Shown here piece after piece: positions 8,742 through 17,642 of a stretch of 64,000 nucleotides of DNA; position 1 is the first letter of the stretch, and the number at the start of each line of letters is the position of its first letter. This DNA comes from Lachnospiraceae bacterium. GTDB taxonomy: Bacteria; Bacillota_A; Clostridia; Lachnospirales; Lachnospiraceae. Location of the stretch: positions 66,086-130,085 of the forward strand of contig JAFUOI010000006.1 in NCBI GenBank assembly GCA_017482005.1. Direction: 5' to 3'. The notes under the pieces are model-generated. The model saw only the letters and a program-made list of their open reading frames with translations. It was not told the origin of the DNA and made no database searches. Position numbers and translations under genes: made by a program.

Positions 8742-10730
8742 TTACTGTCGCACAAATTCAAATGTGCCTTCACTCTTTACATAGAATTGGTTTCCGCCTG
8801 CATAACAGGTTGTATCACCTTCCACCTTCCATTTTCCGCTACCTAGGGTATACGGCTGATTTTTAACCAATTTTACCTTGGATTCGTTTGGAACAACGCC
8901 TCCGTCCACCCAAGAGGAAGCCATCGTAATTGTAATTTTCTTTTTGTTACCGGCCTTATCTTTCGCAATAATTTCATATTTAACCGAACCATTCTCAGAA
9001 TTCAGTGTCACCTCTGCTTTTCCGTCCCGGCATTTTACTTTTTCGCCATTTACCGTCACTTCACTGAGATTCTCATCGGCTACGGTAATTTCCACATTAT
9101 CTTTGTAGATCGTACTTCCGTCTGTCGCGCCTTTAATTACCGGGGCTTTCTGATCGATCTTTGTATCCGCCAAATCCAACTTGATTTTTGTTGTCTTTTC
9201 GCCCGTATCTGCCTTCTTAAGGTAAATAAACTTAACCTCATCGTTATATGTTAATGACTTCGCATAGTTTCCGTCCAACCGGCTTGCTATCAAATACCCT
9301 TTGGCCGGAACAATTTTGATATTATCAACAAGGTATCCTCCCTCTCCCTTCGTACCGCTAACGGAATACGGTTGTTCCGGTGCAGGAAGATAAGCAATCT
9401 CAAACTCTTTTGTCGTCACTACTTCCGAATAGACACTTGTTTGCGGGAAGGTTGCACGGACCTCATATTTACCTGCTTTTTTCGGTTTTGTTGTTGTGTA
9501 GGTGCTGTCTTCTGTTCCCTGTTCCTTATACTCTATCTTCACGTTTGACACACCATTGGTTGACGAGCTTGGAGTTACATCATATGTTCCGCCATAGTAA
9601 GAATCAGACACCTGAACAGAACCCGCTCCCGGCTTACGATTTACTGCAAGGTTCAGACTGCAGGATATTGCACCTACATTCTCATTTATTCCGGTGGTTA
9701 CACTCTCGCGTACAGAAAGCAGATTCATCTCGATTGTTTCGCTATATTCGCCGACTGTTTTACCTGTTTTCGGAATAACCGTTGCAATAATGCTTTCTCC
9801 TGCCGGCACAATATAATAATCCGGAACAGGTCCCGCTGTTCCTCCCATTTCTACATTAAAATTATCCGGGAACGGCTGTTCCACCATAATATCTTCCAAT
9901 CCTTCATTGGAAACAGTAAATTCCACCGCCTTCGGTGTTGTATATCCGGCTTCCTCTTCCAAAAGCACCTGACTTGGAGCCTCAGCCTTATAAAACCCTT
10001 GAATTGTTGCAGAACCAACTGTCACAATCGGGTATTTCAATCCGTTATAAAGGATATCTACGTATGCACCACCCGTATTCTTTATCTGCGTGCTCTCTGT
10101 CACTTCGATTGCTGTATGAGAAGGTGACGATGCGTTAGACAAAAACTCAACCGCTTCCGTCACGTAGAGCTTGGCATTATCACTGCCGGAGTCCAAAACC
10201 TCCGGATATAATGAAAGAGTCTTCAGCGTAACCGTTCCGGACACATTAATCGAAGGCGTATTTGCATTCGTACTCAGATTGGTAATATTGGCCGAATTAA
10301 GATGCACAGTAACGTTATCATACATCTGCAGATCAGACACGCTTCCTGATACGGTGACTGTTGAATTTCTACCAGCCTCAATCTTGTTTGCGGCTCCGTT
10401 TACAGTTATCTCCGCATAACTTGAACCTTTTCGCATGGTGTTAATCTCACCGGACACTTCACCGCCGGCCTGAATTTCCATTTCACCGACGGACGAGAGG
10501 TCAACCCCACCTTCTACCTTGCCTCCATCTGCAACAATTAGTTTACCGCCGCTGATTACATTATAGGTGATATCCGCTGTAGAAATATCTGTAATGGTCA
10601 CTGTATCGCCATCCTGAAGCGTGTGGGTAGTTGCTGCAAATACCGTAATCCATGTGCTATCCGAAAGAAATTGCATTATAAAGACAAACAAAATTATCAA
10701 TGCCTGCAATTGTCTGATTCTTTGTTTCAT
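8742..10730 (-). CDS. Secreted surface protein with beta-helix N-terminus and Ig-like domains
   Basis: 662 residues with a signal peptide of about 33 residues (MKQRIRQLQALIILFVFIMQ, cleavage near VFA-ATTHT) and an AGGAGGG ribosome site. Residues 35-210 are short beta-strand repeats (VISGGKLIVADGGKVEGG). Residues 250-400 look like a Spy0128/bacterial Ig-type module, 400-500 a YDG/MBG-like unit (KKAGKYEVRATFPQTSVYSE), and 540-605 an Ig-like unit (KAPVIKGATDGSTIYKDNVE, then NGEKV and AKDKAGNKK). The C-terminus ends in a compact domain with Gly-Lys-Trp-Lys-Val and Cys-Tyr-Ala-Gly-Gly. There is no LPXTG motif or obvious anchor, so attachment is unclear. It shares the overall design of the giant adhesin at 1-4489, on the other side of the sensor operon. 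Confidence 0.82.
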   Translation of the reverse strand: MKQRIRQLQALIILFVFIMQFLSDSTWITVFAATTHTLQDGDTVTITDISTADITYNVISGGKLIVADGGKVEGGVDLSSVGEMEIQAGGEVSGEINTMRKGSSYAEITVNGAANKIEAGRNSTVTVSGSVSDLQMYDNVTVHLNSANITNLSTNANTPSINVSGTVTLKTLSLYPEVLDSGSDNAKLYVTEAVEFLSNASSPSHTAIEVTESTQIKNTGGAYVDILYNGLKYPIVTVGSATIQGFYKAEAPSQVLLEEEAGYTTPKAVEFTVSNEGLEDIMVEQPFPDNFNVEMGGTAGPVPDYYIVPAGESIIATVIPKTGKTVGEYSETIEMNLLSVRESVTTGINENVGAISCSLNLAVNRKPGAGSVQVSDSYYGGTYDVTPSSSTNGVSNVKIEYKEQGTEDSTYTTTKPKKAGKYEVRATFPQTSVYSEVVTTKEFEIAYLPAPEQPYSVSGTKGEGGYLVDNIKIVPAKGYLIASRLDGNYAKSLTYNDEVKFIYLKKADTGEKTTKIKLDLADTKIDQKAPVIKGATDGSTIYKDNVEITVADENLSEVTVNGEKVKCRDGKAEVTLNSENGSVKYEIIAKDKAGNKKKITITMASSWVDGGVVPNESKVKLVKNQPYTLGSGKWKVEGDTTCYAGGNQFYVKSEGTFEFVRQ

Positions 10731-10762
10731 CTTTTCCCTCCTCTTAAAACAACTATATAAAA

Positions 10763-10792
10763 AATATAACGGACAACTCTGTTCTATGTCAA
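10763..10792 (-). promoter_or_regulatory. Promoter of the reverse surface-protein gene
   Basis: Read on the reverse strand, TTGACA (10792-10787) and TATATT (10768-10763) are 18 bp apart. The -35 overlaps the region used by the divergent promoter at 10780-10808, so the two genes may interfere with each other. Confidence 0.6.
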
Positions 10793-10808
10793 GAATATTT
10801 GCTATAAT
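10780..10808 (+). promoter_or_regulatory. Extended -10 promoter of the membrane protein gene
   Basis: TGC followed by TATAAT (10803-10808) is an extended -10. The -35 position has only a poor match (TGTTCT), as is usual for this promoter class. Confidence 0.5.
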
Positions 10809-10862
10809 TACAGAAGTGATTTCATATCAAAATCAAGCAAGCATAAGGATTTATATACGCAC

Positions 10863-12224
10863 ATGAAACAATCTGTTTGGAAACAAATAATACTATACAT
10901 ATCCATCTTTCTCTGCCTGACGGTTCTTCAATTGGGCAGTTTGGTTTTGGTTGCTTTTATACCGCGCTCTGCAATTCAATCCAACATGGAAGAATCTGCG
11001 GATTATCTGTGCAAAAACTTTGTATTCCGTCAGTTCGACGCCCGTCACCAGGGTTCCATTGTCGACCGCTATGCAGATTCTATTTTGCTCAACATTTTGT
11101 ACTCCTATGATTCCGGACAACCGGTTTCATCTGTTTTGGATGCTTCCTATTACTACTCAGAAGAAGAAAACGAAAATTTCAATCTCCGTGCTGCTGTCTA
11201 TGAAAATGCACCTGCAAACAAAAGCTACTCCAGATACTGGCACGGCTCCATTGCGGTTTTACGACCTCTTCTGCTGTTTTTTAACTTACCGCAGATTTAT
11301 GTTCTTCTCGGTGCTTTACTTCTTTTTCTATTTCTTGTCTTACTTTGGGTCATATATCACAGACTGCATCCAAAGGCAATCCTCCCGGTTGTCCTCGGAA
11401 GCATTCTTATGTCCTTTTGGTATGTACCGCTTAGTCTGGAATACACCTGGACTGTTCTTCTGATGCTGCTCACTTCTGTTATCCTTCTGTCTCTGTGCAC
11501 CAATGCAAAGAATAAAGAAATGCTGTCTGCAGAGAAAGTCCGTATGCGTCTTATGATTCTGTTTCTTATTACCGGCAGCATGACTTCCTTTTTGGATTTC
11601 TTAAGCACGGAAACTCTGACTCTTTTGGTACCATTGACTTTTTACCTGGCAATTTCCTTCCAAAACCAACAAATTACGACTTTTAAAACCGGAATTTTGA
11701 AACTGCTTCCTATAGGTATTTCCTGGTTTTCCGGTTATCTTTTCACCTGGCTCAGCAAATGGACCATCGCTTCCGTCGTCCTTCAGGAAAATGTATTTGC
11801 AAGCGCACTCTTACAAGCCGGAGAACGTATAAACGGCGATATGGAGATTGCGGGATTTGCAAAATATCCGGCGTCAATCCTTATGAATCTAAACTGTATC
11901 TGGCCTTTCAATTATGCCGGCGACTATGGATATTTACTTATTTTAGGTCTGTTTCTGATTATCGGAATGATTTATTTCCTGTTCCGTAAAGAGTCCGGAC
12001 AATCAGCCCTTTGGCTGTTTCTCTTATTGGCTTTTGTTCCGTACCTTCGTTTTGTTGCCCTTTGCAATCATTCCTATATACATTATTTCTTTACTTATCG
12101 CGCGCAGTTTACAACTGTTCTTTGCCTGGGCTTTATTCTAATCTACGGACTGGACGACACTCTTATGAAAAAAGAATGGGAAAAAAGACGGAAAAAACGT
12201 GGAAAGAAACGGCGGAAGAATTAA
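10863..12224 (+). CDS. Polytopic membrane protein of unknown function
   Basis: 453 residues with about ten hydrophobic helices. The first (residues 9-32) is followed by a loop of some 90 mostly polar residues (35-125) containing SYSRYWHGSIAVLRPL, then helices to the end and a very basic tail rich in Lys and Arg. The topology, with one long outside loop after helix 1, recalls GT-C type glycosyltransferases or polymer-synthesis membrane proteins, but I see no diagnostic motif and do not assign a function. AAGGA lies a long 13 nt before the ATG. The stop codon is only 2 nt from the stop of the convergent bile salt hydrolase gene. Confidence 0.8.
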   Translation: MKQSVWKQIILYISIFLCLTVLQLGSLVLVAFIPRSAIQSNMEESADYLCKNFVFRQFDARHQGSIVDRYADSILLNILYSYDSGQPVSSVLDASYYYSEEENENFNLRAAVYENAPANKSYSRYWHGSIAVLRPLLLFFNLPQIYVLLGALLLFLFLVLLWVIYHRLHPKAILPVVLGSILMSFWYVPLSLEYTWTVLLMLLTSVILLSLCTNAKNKEMLSAEKVRMRLMILFLITGSMTSFLDFLSTETLTLLVPLTFYLAISFQNQQITTFKTGILKLLPIGISWFSGYLFTWLSKWTIASVVLQENVFASALLQAGERINGDMEIAGFAKYPASILMNLNCIWPFNYAGDYGYLLILGLFLIIGMIYFLFRKESGQSALWLFLLLAFVPYLRFVALCNHSYIHYFFTYRAQFTTVLCLGFILIYGLDDTLMKKEWEKRRKKRGKKRRKN

Positions 12225-12226
12225 AA

Positions 12227-13225
12227 TTATCCCCGATTTTCCTCATTGAGTACTACCAATCTTTCCCCCTTCCAATCCATTTTCATCATATCCGCTTTCT
12301 GCAGGGTACTATCCTCATAAGTGCGATAATAGTAAATTCCCTTGTCCAAATTGCAACAGCATGAATAGGTTGTAATTTCATAGTTACCGCCTTCAAGGCG
12401 TACACATCCGCGAACCTGTTCAACACTTCCCAAAATATGAAAAAACTGACTGACACTTTCCTGCTCGGATGTGCCTGATAAAGAGTTAGCGCGGACAAAC
12501 GCCGCACGCACAAAACGCGACATGGATGACACATCTCCCGGAAGACCCATTGCGCCCATTCCGCGGCTGTAAGTCTCCAAAGACAACTTTTGCGAAAACC
12601 GGTTTACCGCAGCTTCTGCTGTCAGATTCATATAATTATTGAGATTTGCCAAATGAAACGGAAAAGGCGGATTGTTGGTAAGTACACCCACCGGATTATC
12701 GTAAATTTTCAATCCTTCCAAAACCGGTTCGACCACAATGGCATGTTCTTTATCCGCAATCATAAAATGAAGCGAAGAAAGGGGAAATTGGTCACTGAAA
12801 GCAACTGCCACAAGACGGGTCTGCGCAAGAAGTTCCCGGACCTGCACAAGATTTTCACACTGCGATAAAATCCAAGGGATAAATTCGTAAGGTGCAATAT
12901 CTGCTTTGAAAAGCGAAGATTCTCCCGGCTCCTCATAAAACGCATTCCCCACAAAATGAAGCCCTGCCATGGCAAGTCCTTTCTCATTTACGGCATCAAA
13001 ATATAACGGATATCCGTCAGCAACAACTGCCATTCCGAGCATCGCGTAGTGTCCTATCCCGGCACCTTTTACACTTGACTTCAAAGCTTGTCCGGGAGTT
13101 ACGCATTTGTACGTAAAAGAATACCTTTGCGGAGTCAGCACGACCTGTTCACCAAAGGTGGTTTCAAAGTCCAGATTTCTCCCAAAATAATGGTCCTTGG
13201 TATGATATGTGACAGCTGTACACAC
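12227..13225 (-). CDS. bsh: Conjugated bile salt hydrolase (choloylglycine hydrolase family)
   Basis: 332 residues, an N-terminal nucleophile hydrolase that cleaves the amide bond of glycine- or taurine-conjugated bile acids. The nucleophile Cys2 directly follows the initiator Met. Arg16 and Asp19 (GRNLDF), Asn80 (AVNEKGLAMAGL), the Thr-Asn-Asn-Pro segment near 183-186 and the Arg in SMSRFVRAAF (about 237-240) match the known active-site set of Clostridium perfringens and lactobacillus enzymes. Asn at position 80 (equivalent to Asn82) favours bile salt hydrolase over penicillin V acylase, which usually has Tyr there. The start is GTG with AGGAGG 9 nt upstream. No signal peptide, so it is cytoplasmic. 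It looks monocistronic. Confidence 0.93.
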   Translation of the reverse strand: MCTAVTYHTKDHYFGRNLDFETTFGEQVVLTPQRYSFTYKCVTPGQALKSSVKGAGIGHYAMLGMAVVADGYPLYFDAVNEKGLAMAGLHFVGNAFYEEPGESSLFKADIAPYEFIPWILSQCENLVQVRELLAQTRLVAVAFSDQFPLSSLHFMIADKEHAIVVEPVLEGLKIYDNPVGVLTNNPPFPFHLANLNNYMNLTAEAAVNRFSQKLSLETYSRGMGAMGLPGDVSSMSRFVRAAFVRANSLSGTSEQESVSQFFHILGSVEQVRGCVRLEGGNYEITTYSCCCNLDKGIYYYRTYEDSTLQKADMMKMDWKGERLVVLNEENRG

Positions 13226-13293
13226 AAATAGTTACCTCCTGCTTACTTAGTCAAAATTCCGGCACCCGTCAGAGTGCGTACATGACATGTGAA

Positions 13294-13329
13294 CTAAAAA
13301 ACCGCAGCCACTTATGTAGCTACGGTTTC
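13294..13329 (-). terminator. Terminator of the CarD-like/NlpC/foldase operon
   Basis: On the reverse strand AAACCGTAGC pairs with GCTGCGGTTT (one mismatch), followed by TTTAG. The stem starts inside the last codons of the CarD-like gene, and its TAA lies in the loop. Confidence 0.65.
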
Positions 13330-13770
13330 ATTATTTCCTTTTTTCTTTTTTTCATTCTTCCCGGATGCTTTGAGCTGTTCCTGCTGCAAGACGAACTCAA
13401 CTTCTCCCTTTTGGTAGAGCAGTTTTCTTGTCTCCTCATCAAGTGTATCCGCCATCTTATATTGCATTTCAAAACCCGCAAAGTTTTCAAGCTCCTGCCG
13501 GATACTCTGACCCTCTGTCTGTTGCGGGGACAACGTCTCCTTTTGTCTCCACTCCTCAGACAATTCCATTGCCCGCTCCGGCGTAATCAGCTCCCGAAGA
13601 CCCACCGTGTGATTTTCCACCGGAATGTATGCTGTTTTATCTTTTTGGTAGACGGAACGCAGTACGTAGTATGAAACTGCACTTCCCTTTTTCGGCGCAA
13701 GGCTGGTGATGTCCGCCACCTTGCAGACTCCCATGGACTCGCTGTATATATAATCTTTCTTTTGAAACAT
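13312..13770 (-). CDS. CarD-family transcriptional regulator
   Basis: 152 residues. The first about 60 residues match the CarD/CdnL/TRCF RNA-polymerase-interacting fold (MFQKKDYIYSESMGVCKVAD, then YYVLRSVYQ and a PVENH turn). The remainder is helical with a highly charged Lys-rich tail. CarD proteins bind the RNA polymerase beta subunit and stabilise open complexes (family knowledge). Third gene of a run with the foldase and NlpC genes; 27 nt after the latter. Confidence 0.85.
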   Translation of the reverse strand: MFQKKDYIYSESMGVCKVADITSLAPKKGSAVSYYVLRSVYQKDKTAYIPVENHTVGLRELITPERAMELSEEWRQKETLSPQQTEGQSIRQELENFAGFEMQYKMADTLDEETRKLLYQKGEVEFVLQQEQLKASGKNEKKKKGNNETVAT

Positions 13771-13797
13771 TATTTTTCCCTCTTATCTTTAGAATGC

Positions 13798-15105
13798 TTA
13801 GATCACTCGTCTGACTGCAAGGATGGTACGATATGTCGCGTAACCATATGTAATTCCCGTTCTCTCCGTACTTGCGTGAACAATCTGTCCGTCTCCGATA
13901 TAGAGAGCTACATGACCTGCATAACAGATAATATCACCCGGCTGGGCATCCTCATATGCTACAGCCACACCACAGCTTCTCTGGCTGTAAGAATCACGGG
14001 GAATGGAAATACCGAAATGCGCAAACACAGCCTGTGTAAATCCGGAACAATCCGCGCCGTTTGTCAGACTCGTTCCGCCGAACACGTATGGATTACCGAC
14101 GAATTGACACGCATAATCACAAATCTGCTGTCCGAGAGGATCCGACTCATCATAACTCTCTGACTCATCAAACTCATCGTACTCTTCTTCATATTGCTCT
14201 TCAGAACCTTCTTCACCGGAATCATTACCTGAATCTTCGTTGTTTCCGCTTCCTTCTTTTTCTCCGGTATTGACATTCACGGTAATAGATCCATCGCCGT
14301 CTTCATCTTCTTCCTGCTGCTGTTGTTGTTCTTTTTCTTCTTTTTCTTTTTTCTTCTTCTCTGCTGCTTCTCTTTTCTTACGCTCTTTTTCTTCGAGTTT
14401 CTTAATCCGTTCCGTCTGTTGTTTCAACTGCTGCTGATAAGCCGCCGCTTTCTTTTTTGCATCATCAAGCTGTATATCAAAATCTTCTACTGTTCTTCTT
14501 TTCAAAGCAACCAGCATTTCCAAACTATCTCTTTCCTGACGGAGTTCGTATTCTGCCGTGCACATCTGTGATTGCTCTTCCTCCAGAGTAGTTTTAAGAC
14601 TTTCTATTTCTTCTCTGTTTTGTACATATTCCGCAAGCAGCTTTCTGTCATAATTGTAAATACCTTCGACATACTCTGCTTTGTTCACCATGTCGGCATA
14701 GTTAATGGCCCCGAGAAGCGCCTGCATGTAAACCATATTTCCTTCTTCGTACATGAATTTGATACGCTTTTTCATGCTCTCATACTGATCTGTTTCAATT
14801 TTCTGCGCCTTGGTCAGTTTGCTCTGCACCATATTGATCTCTTTTTGCTTAAGACCGATTTCTTCTTCCAAAATACCAATACTTGTAAGAATATCAACAA
14901 GCTCGTTATTCATCTCTTCATATTCCGAATAAGCTGTATCTCTCTGTGATTGGATATTTCCGATTTCACTGTTGACCTGATTGAGATTCTGCTGCGTCTG
15001 ATTACGCTGATTCCTAACACCTGAAATAGTGGTTGCCCAAACGGGAACCACTATCTCTATTGTCAATATAACACTTAATACAAGACCGAAAATCTTTTTT
15101 TTCAT
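13798..15105 (-). CDS. Secreted NlpC/P60 cell-wall hydrolase with PcsB-like coiled coil
   Basis: 435 residues. Signal peptide (MKKKIFGLVLSVILTIEIVV, cleavage near VWA). A long coiled coil covers about 28-250, of the type that autoinhibits or docks PcsB/CwlO-family hydrolases to FtsEX. Then a Lys/Glu/Gln-rich and acidic low-complexity linker (250-320) leads to the NlpC/P60 catalytic domain (322-435) with Cys353 (ADCSGF), His398 (GHVALYIGDG) and His410. It should cut D-Glu to diamino-acid bonds in peptidoglycan stem peptides during growth or separation. It is 16 nt downstream of the foldase lipoprotein gene. Confidence 0.9.
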   Translation of the reverse strand: MKKKIFGLVLSVILTIEIVVPVWATTISGVRNQRNQTQQNLNQVNSEIGNIQSQRDTAYSEYEEMNNELVDILTSIGILEEEIGLKQKEINMVQSKLTKAQKIETDQYESMKKRIKFMYEEGNMVYMQALLGAINYADMVNKAEYVEGIYNYDRKLLAEYVQNREEIESLKTTLEEEQSQMCTAEYELRQERDSLEMLVALKRRTVEDFDIQLDDAKKKAAAYQQQLKQQTERIKKLEEKERKKREAAEKKKKEKEEKEQQQQQEEDEDGDGSITVNVNTGEKEGSGNNEDSGNDSGEEGSEEQYEEEYDEFDESESYDESDPLGQQICDYACQFVGNPYVFGGTSLTNGADCSGFTQAVFAHFGISIPRDSYSQRSCGVAVAYEDAQPGDIICYAGHVALYIGDGQIVHASTERTGITYGYATYRTILAVRRVI

Positions 15106-15121
15106 TCTATCACCATTCTAA

Positions 15122-16426
15122 CTATTCTGTCTGAAGAATGAGATCCTCCGTCGGGTCTTCCTCGATATATTCTTCCTCGAGTTCTTCTCCCTCAATAAAC
15201 TCCTCGTCACCCTCTACAACAATCATGTCATCTTCAGAAACTTCTTCCTCAGAAAGTTCTTCTTCATAAACTTCCTCTTCCTCCGCAAGGATGGAAACCG
15301 GTTCATTCTCTTTAATTGTAACACAAGTTGCAAGATATTCATATACTTTATCTGTAAGCACATAATCATAATATGCGCCGGCACCGATATTGGAGAGAAG
15401 TGCATCTGCTGACTCATAACCGTAATCTCCATACTCAGCCTCTGCCGATGCCTTTACATCCTCATCCGAAAGCTTAATACCTGCCTTCTTTGCAACTGCA
15501 GCAACTGCAAGTCTCTCTTTTGCGGTATCTACAGCTGAGGTCGCGCATTCTGCTTCATACTCCTCCATTGTATAGCCCATGTAAGTTGTAACAAACTCTT
15601 CCATGGTTACACCGTAATAAGACGCATACATTTCTGCATTCTTTTTAATGGATACTGCAATATCATCCACCATCTCCTGTGGCGGATCATTAACCTGACA
15701 AAGCGCATAGATTGCATCCCATATAGCTGTTTCTCTTTCGGATGCATTTGTTTCATCGCAGCTTTCCTGCAGATAAGTTTTGATATCTTCTTTGTAAGCC
15801 GCAATCGTATCAAAACCAAGATCCATCTTAGCAATCAATTCATCTGTCACTTCCGGCATTTCTCTTGTGAAGATTCCGTTGATTGTCACGTCAAAAGTCA
15901 CTGCTGCTCCTGCAAGGTCTGCATTCTGATATCCTTCCGGAAATGTCAGATTAAGCGTTGTTGTCTCTCCCACACTGTGTCCGATAAGCCCTGATTCAAA
16001 GCCGTCAATAAAGGATCCGGATCCAATCTCAAGATTGTGTCCCTGCGCTGTTCCTCCGTCAAAAGCCACACCGTCTTTTTTACCTACATAATCAATGTTG
16101 ACAATATCGCCGTCTTCAACTACCGTCTTGTCCATCTTTTTGTAATCGAAAAGATCCGCATATTCCACATAATAATCCACTTCGTCTTTGAACTGCTTTT
16201 CTACATCTTCGTCCGTAAAGTTTACTACATCCACCGTAATTTCAATTCCGGAATAATCTGCAATTGTTACATAATCGTCCGGATTATAGTCTTTGCTGGA
16301 AACAGTTCCCACTTTTGCAGTTTCTGTTGATTCTGTTGCAGCAGTCTCTTCTTTTTTGGAGTTACATGCACAAAGTGTCATTACCATGCTGACTGCAAGA
16401 AGCGCTGCCAATAATTTCTTTTTCAT
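15122..16426 (-). CDS. Trigger-factor-like FKBP-type peptidyl-prolyl isomerase lipoprotein
   Basis: 434 residues with a lipoprotein signal (MKKKLLAALLAVSMVMTLCAC; lipid-attached Cys near residue 21). An FKBP domain at about 100-190 has VVEDGDIVNIDYVGKKDGV, FDGG and GSGSFIDGFESGLIGHSVGE. The helical region at about 195-370 resembles the trigger factor C-terminal arms. The tail beyond 380 is extremely acidic (Glu/Asp runs). Unlike true trigger factor it lacks the ribosome-binding N-domain and is exported, so it likely folds secreted proteins outside the membrane, perhaps including the NlpC hydrolase encoded next (inference). Confidence 0.9.
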   Translation of the reverse strand: MKKKLLAALLAVSMVMTLCACNSKKEETAATESTETAKVGTVSSKDYNPDDYVTIADYSGIEITVDVVNFTDEDVEKQFKDEVDYYVEYADLFDYKKMDKTVVEDGDIVNIDYVGKKDGVAFDGGTAQGHNLEIGSGSFIDGFESGLIGHSVGETTTLNLTFPEGYQNADLAGAAVTFDVTINGIFTREMPEVTDELIAKMDLGFDTIAAYKEDIKTYLQESCDETNASERETAIWDAIYALCQVNDPPQEMVDDIAVSIKKNAEMYASYYGVTMEEFVTTYMGYTMEEYEAECATSAVDTAKERLAVAAVAKKAGIKLSDEDVKASAEAEYGDYGYESADALLSNIGAGAYYDYVLTDKVYEYLATCVTIKENEPVSILAEEEEVYEEELSEEEVSEDDMIVVEGDEEFIEGEELEEEYIEEDPTEDLILQTE

Positions 16427-16544
16427 ATATACTTCTCCTCTTTTTTGCTTTATTAAAAATATTAAAAAACATCTCTTTACTTATACCACATTTTAAAGTC
16501 GGGATAAAGTCTTTGAAAAAAATTCATAAAGAATTCATACTTTC

Positions 16545-16573
16545 TTGCACTTCCTCAAAAAGAATGTTACAAT
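16545..16573 (+). promoter_or_regulatory. Sigma-A-type promoter
   Basis: TTGCAC and TACAAT are 17 bp apart, 36 nt before the start codon of the small membrane protein gene at 16609. Confidence 0.7.
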
Positions 16574-16608
16574 ACCTATGTTTTTAATGTTGTTAGGAGG
16601 AAAAAAAT

Positions 16609-17085
16609 ATGAATACCGGAGCAATCGTACTTATAGTCATCTTAGTGGTGCTGATCGCCGCTGTGATCGCTTTATATTTTGTAGGTAAAAAGGCACAGAA
16701 GAAACAGGACGAACAGCAGGAAATGATGGAAGCATCCAAACAGACCGTTTCCATGCTGATCATTGATAAGAAGAGAATGAAAATCAAAGATTCCGGTCTT
16801 CCGCAGTCCGTAATCTCCCAGACACCGAAGCTGATGCGCGGAAGCAAACTTCCGATTGTAAAAGCCAAAGTCGGACCTCAGATTCTCTCTCTTGTCTGCG
16901 ATGAAAAAATCTTTGACAAGATTCCTGTAAAGAAAGAAGTGAAAGCTTCTGTCAGCGGAATTTACATTCTTGATGTAAAAGGTATCCGCAATACCAAATC
17001 AAGCGAACCGGAAAAGAAAAAAAGCGCCTTCCAGCGCGCTTTGGCAGTTGCCAAACAAAAAGCCGGCGTAACTCAGGTAAAATAA
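16609..17085 (+). CDS. Small membrane-anchored protein of unknown function
   Basis: 158 residues: one N-terminal helix (5-27), a short coiled coil (30-50), then a mixed alpha/beta domain (MLIIDKKRMKIKDSGLPQSV and a later KIPVKKEVKASVSGIYI) and a Lys-rich tail. AGGAGG precedes the ATG. Its topology is N-out/C-in. It stands alone between a promoter and a terminator, divergent from the foldase operon. I do not recognise a function. Confidence 0.8.
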   Translation: MNTGAIVLIVILVVLIAAVIALYFVGKKAQKKQDEQQEMMEASKQTVSMLIIDKKRMKIKDSGLPQSVISQTPKLMRGSKLPIVKAKVGPQILSLVCDEKIFDKIPVKKEVKASVSGIYILDVKGIRNTKSSEPEKKKSAFQRALAVAKQKAGVTQVK

Positions 17086-17123
17086 TCTGCTATGCCCTTT
17101 ATATCATTATAGGACAAAACACA

Positions 17124-17165
17124 AAAACCACAGTCTCCATTCGGATTCTGTGGTTTTCTTTTTTC
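17124..17165. terminator. Bidirectional terminator
   Basis: AAAACCACAG pairs with CTGTGGTTTT, with an inner TCC/GGA stem, flanked by A-rich and T-rich runs. It lies between the convergent genes at 16609-17085 and 17177-17617. Confidence 0.8.
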
Positions 17166-17176
17166 TTCCCAGACGG

Positions 17177-17617
17177 CTAACCGATACTTACGCCGCGTTC
17201 CTTTGCACATATCTCCATGTGGATTTCACAGTCTGCCAGGTGATCGTAATTAGCTTCCAGTGAATAAAAAGCATTTACCAAAATACGGTCCTCTTCCTCA
17301 ATCAGCTCAACCGATGTGGTATCAATCCCAAGCATCATGTCTCCGTATGGAGTTGCGTAGCAGCAATTGTTTTTCCGGCTCTCCTCAAACACCATGTTGA
17401 CATTAAGTAATCCTTTCTTTGTCACGGTCAAAGCTCCGTCCTTGAATTTCATCATGCTCCGGATCGGTTGATCAAACCCTTCCATCATCTCATCATAAAT
17501 TACATAATGAAAATCATTCTTTTTATAATAAGTCCCTTTGTTGATTACTTCCATGTGCTCTGTTTCGTCCTGTGCTGACTGAAATGAGGACACGGAAACG
17601 AGTACATCCTTCGTCAT
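17177..17617 (-). CDS. DUF1934 domain protein (YwiB-like)
   Basis: 146 residues from the ATG at 17617, preceded by AAAGGA; longer in-frame starts would run into murI. The calycin-like beta-barrel pattern of DUF1934 is visible (KNDFHYVIYDEMMEGFDQPI, then MKFKDGALTVTKKG and a C-terminal LEANYDHLADCEI). Cytoplasmic, function unknown. It is 25 nt after murI and probably cotranscribed. Confidence 0.85.
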   Translation of the reverse strand: MTKDVLVSVSSFQSAQDETEHMEVINKGTYYKKNDFHYVIYDEMMEGFDQPIRSMMKFKDGALTVTKKGLLNVNMVFEESRKNNCCYATPYGDMMLGIDTTSVELIEEEDRILVNAFYSLEANYDHLADCEIHMEICAKERGVSIG

Positions 17618-17642
17618 AGGATTGTCCTTTCTGCATTTGTTT

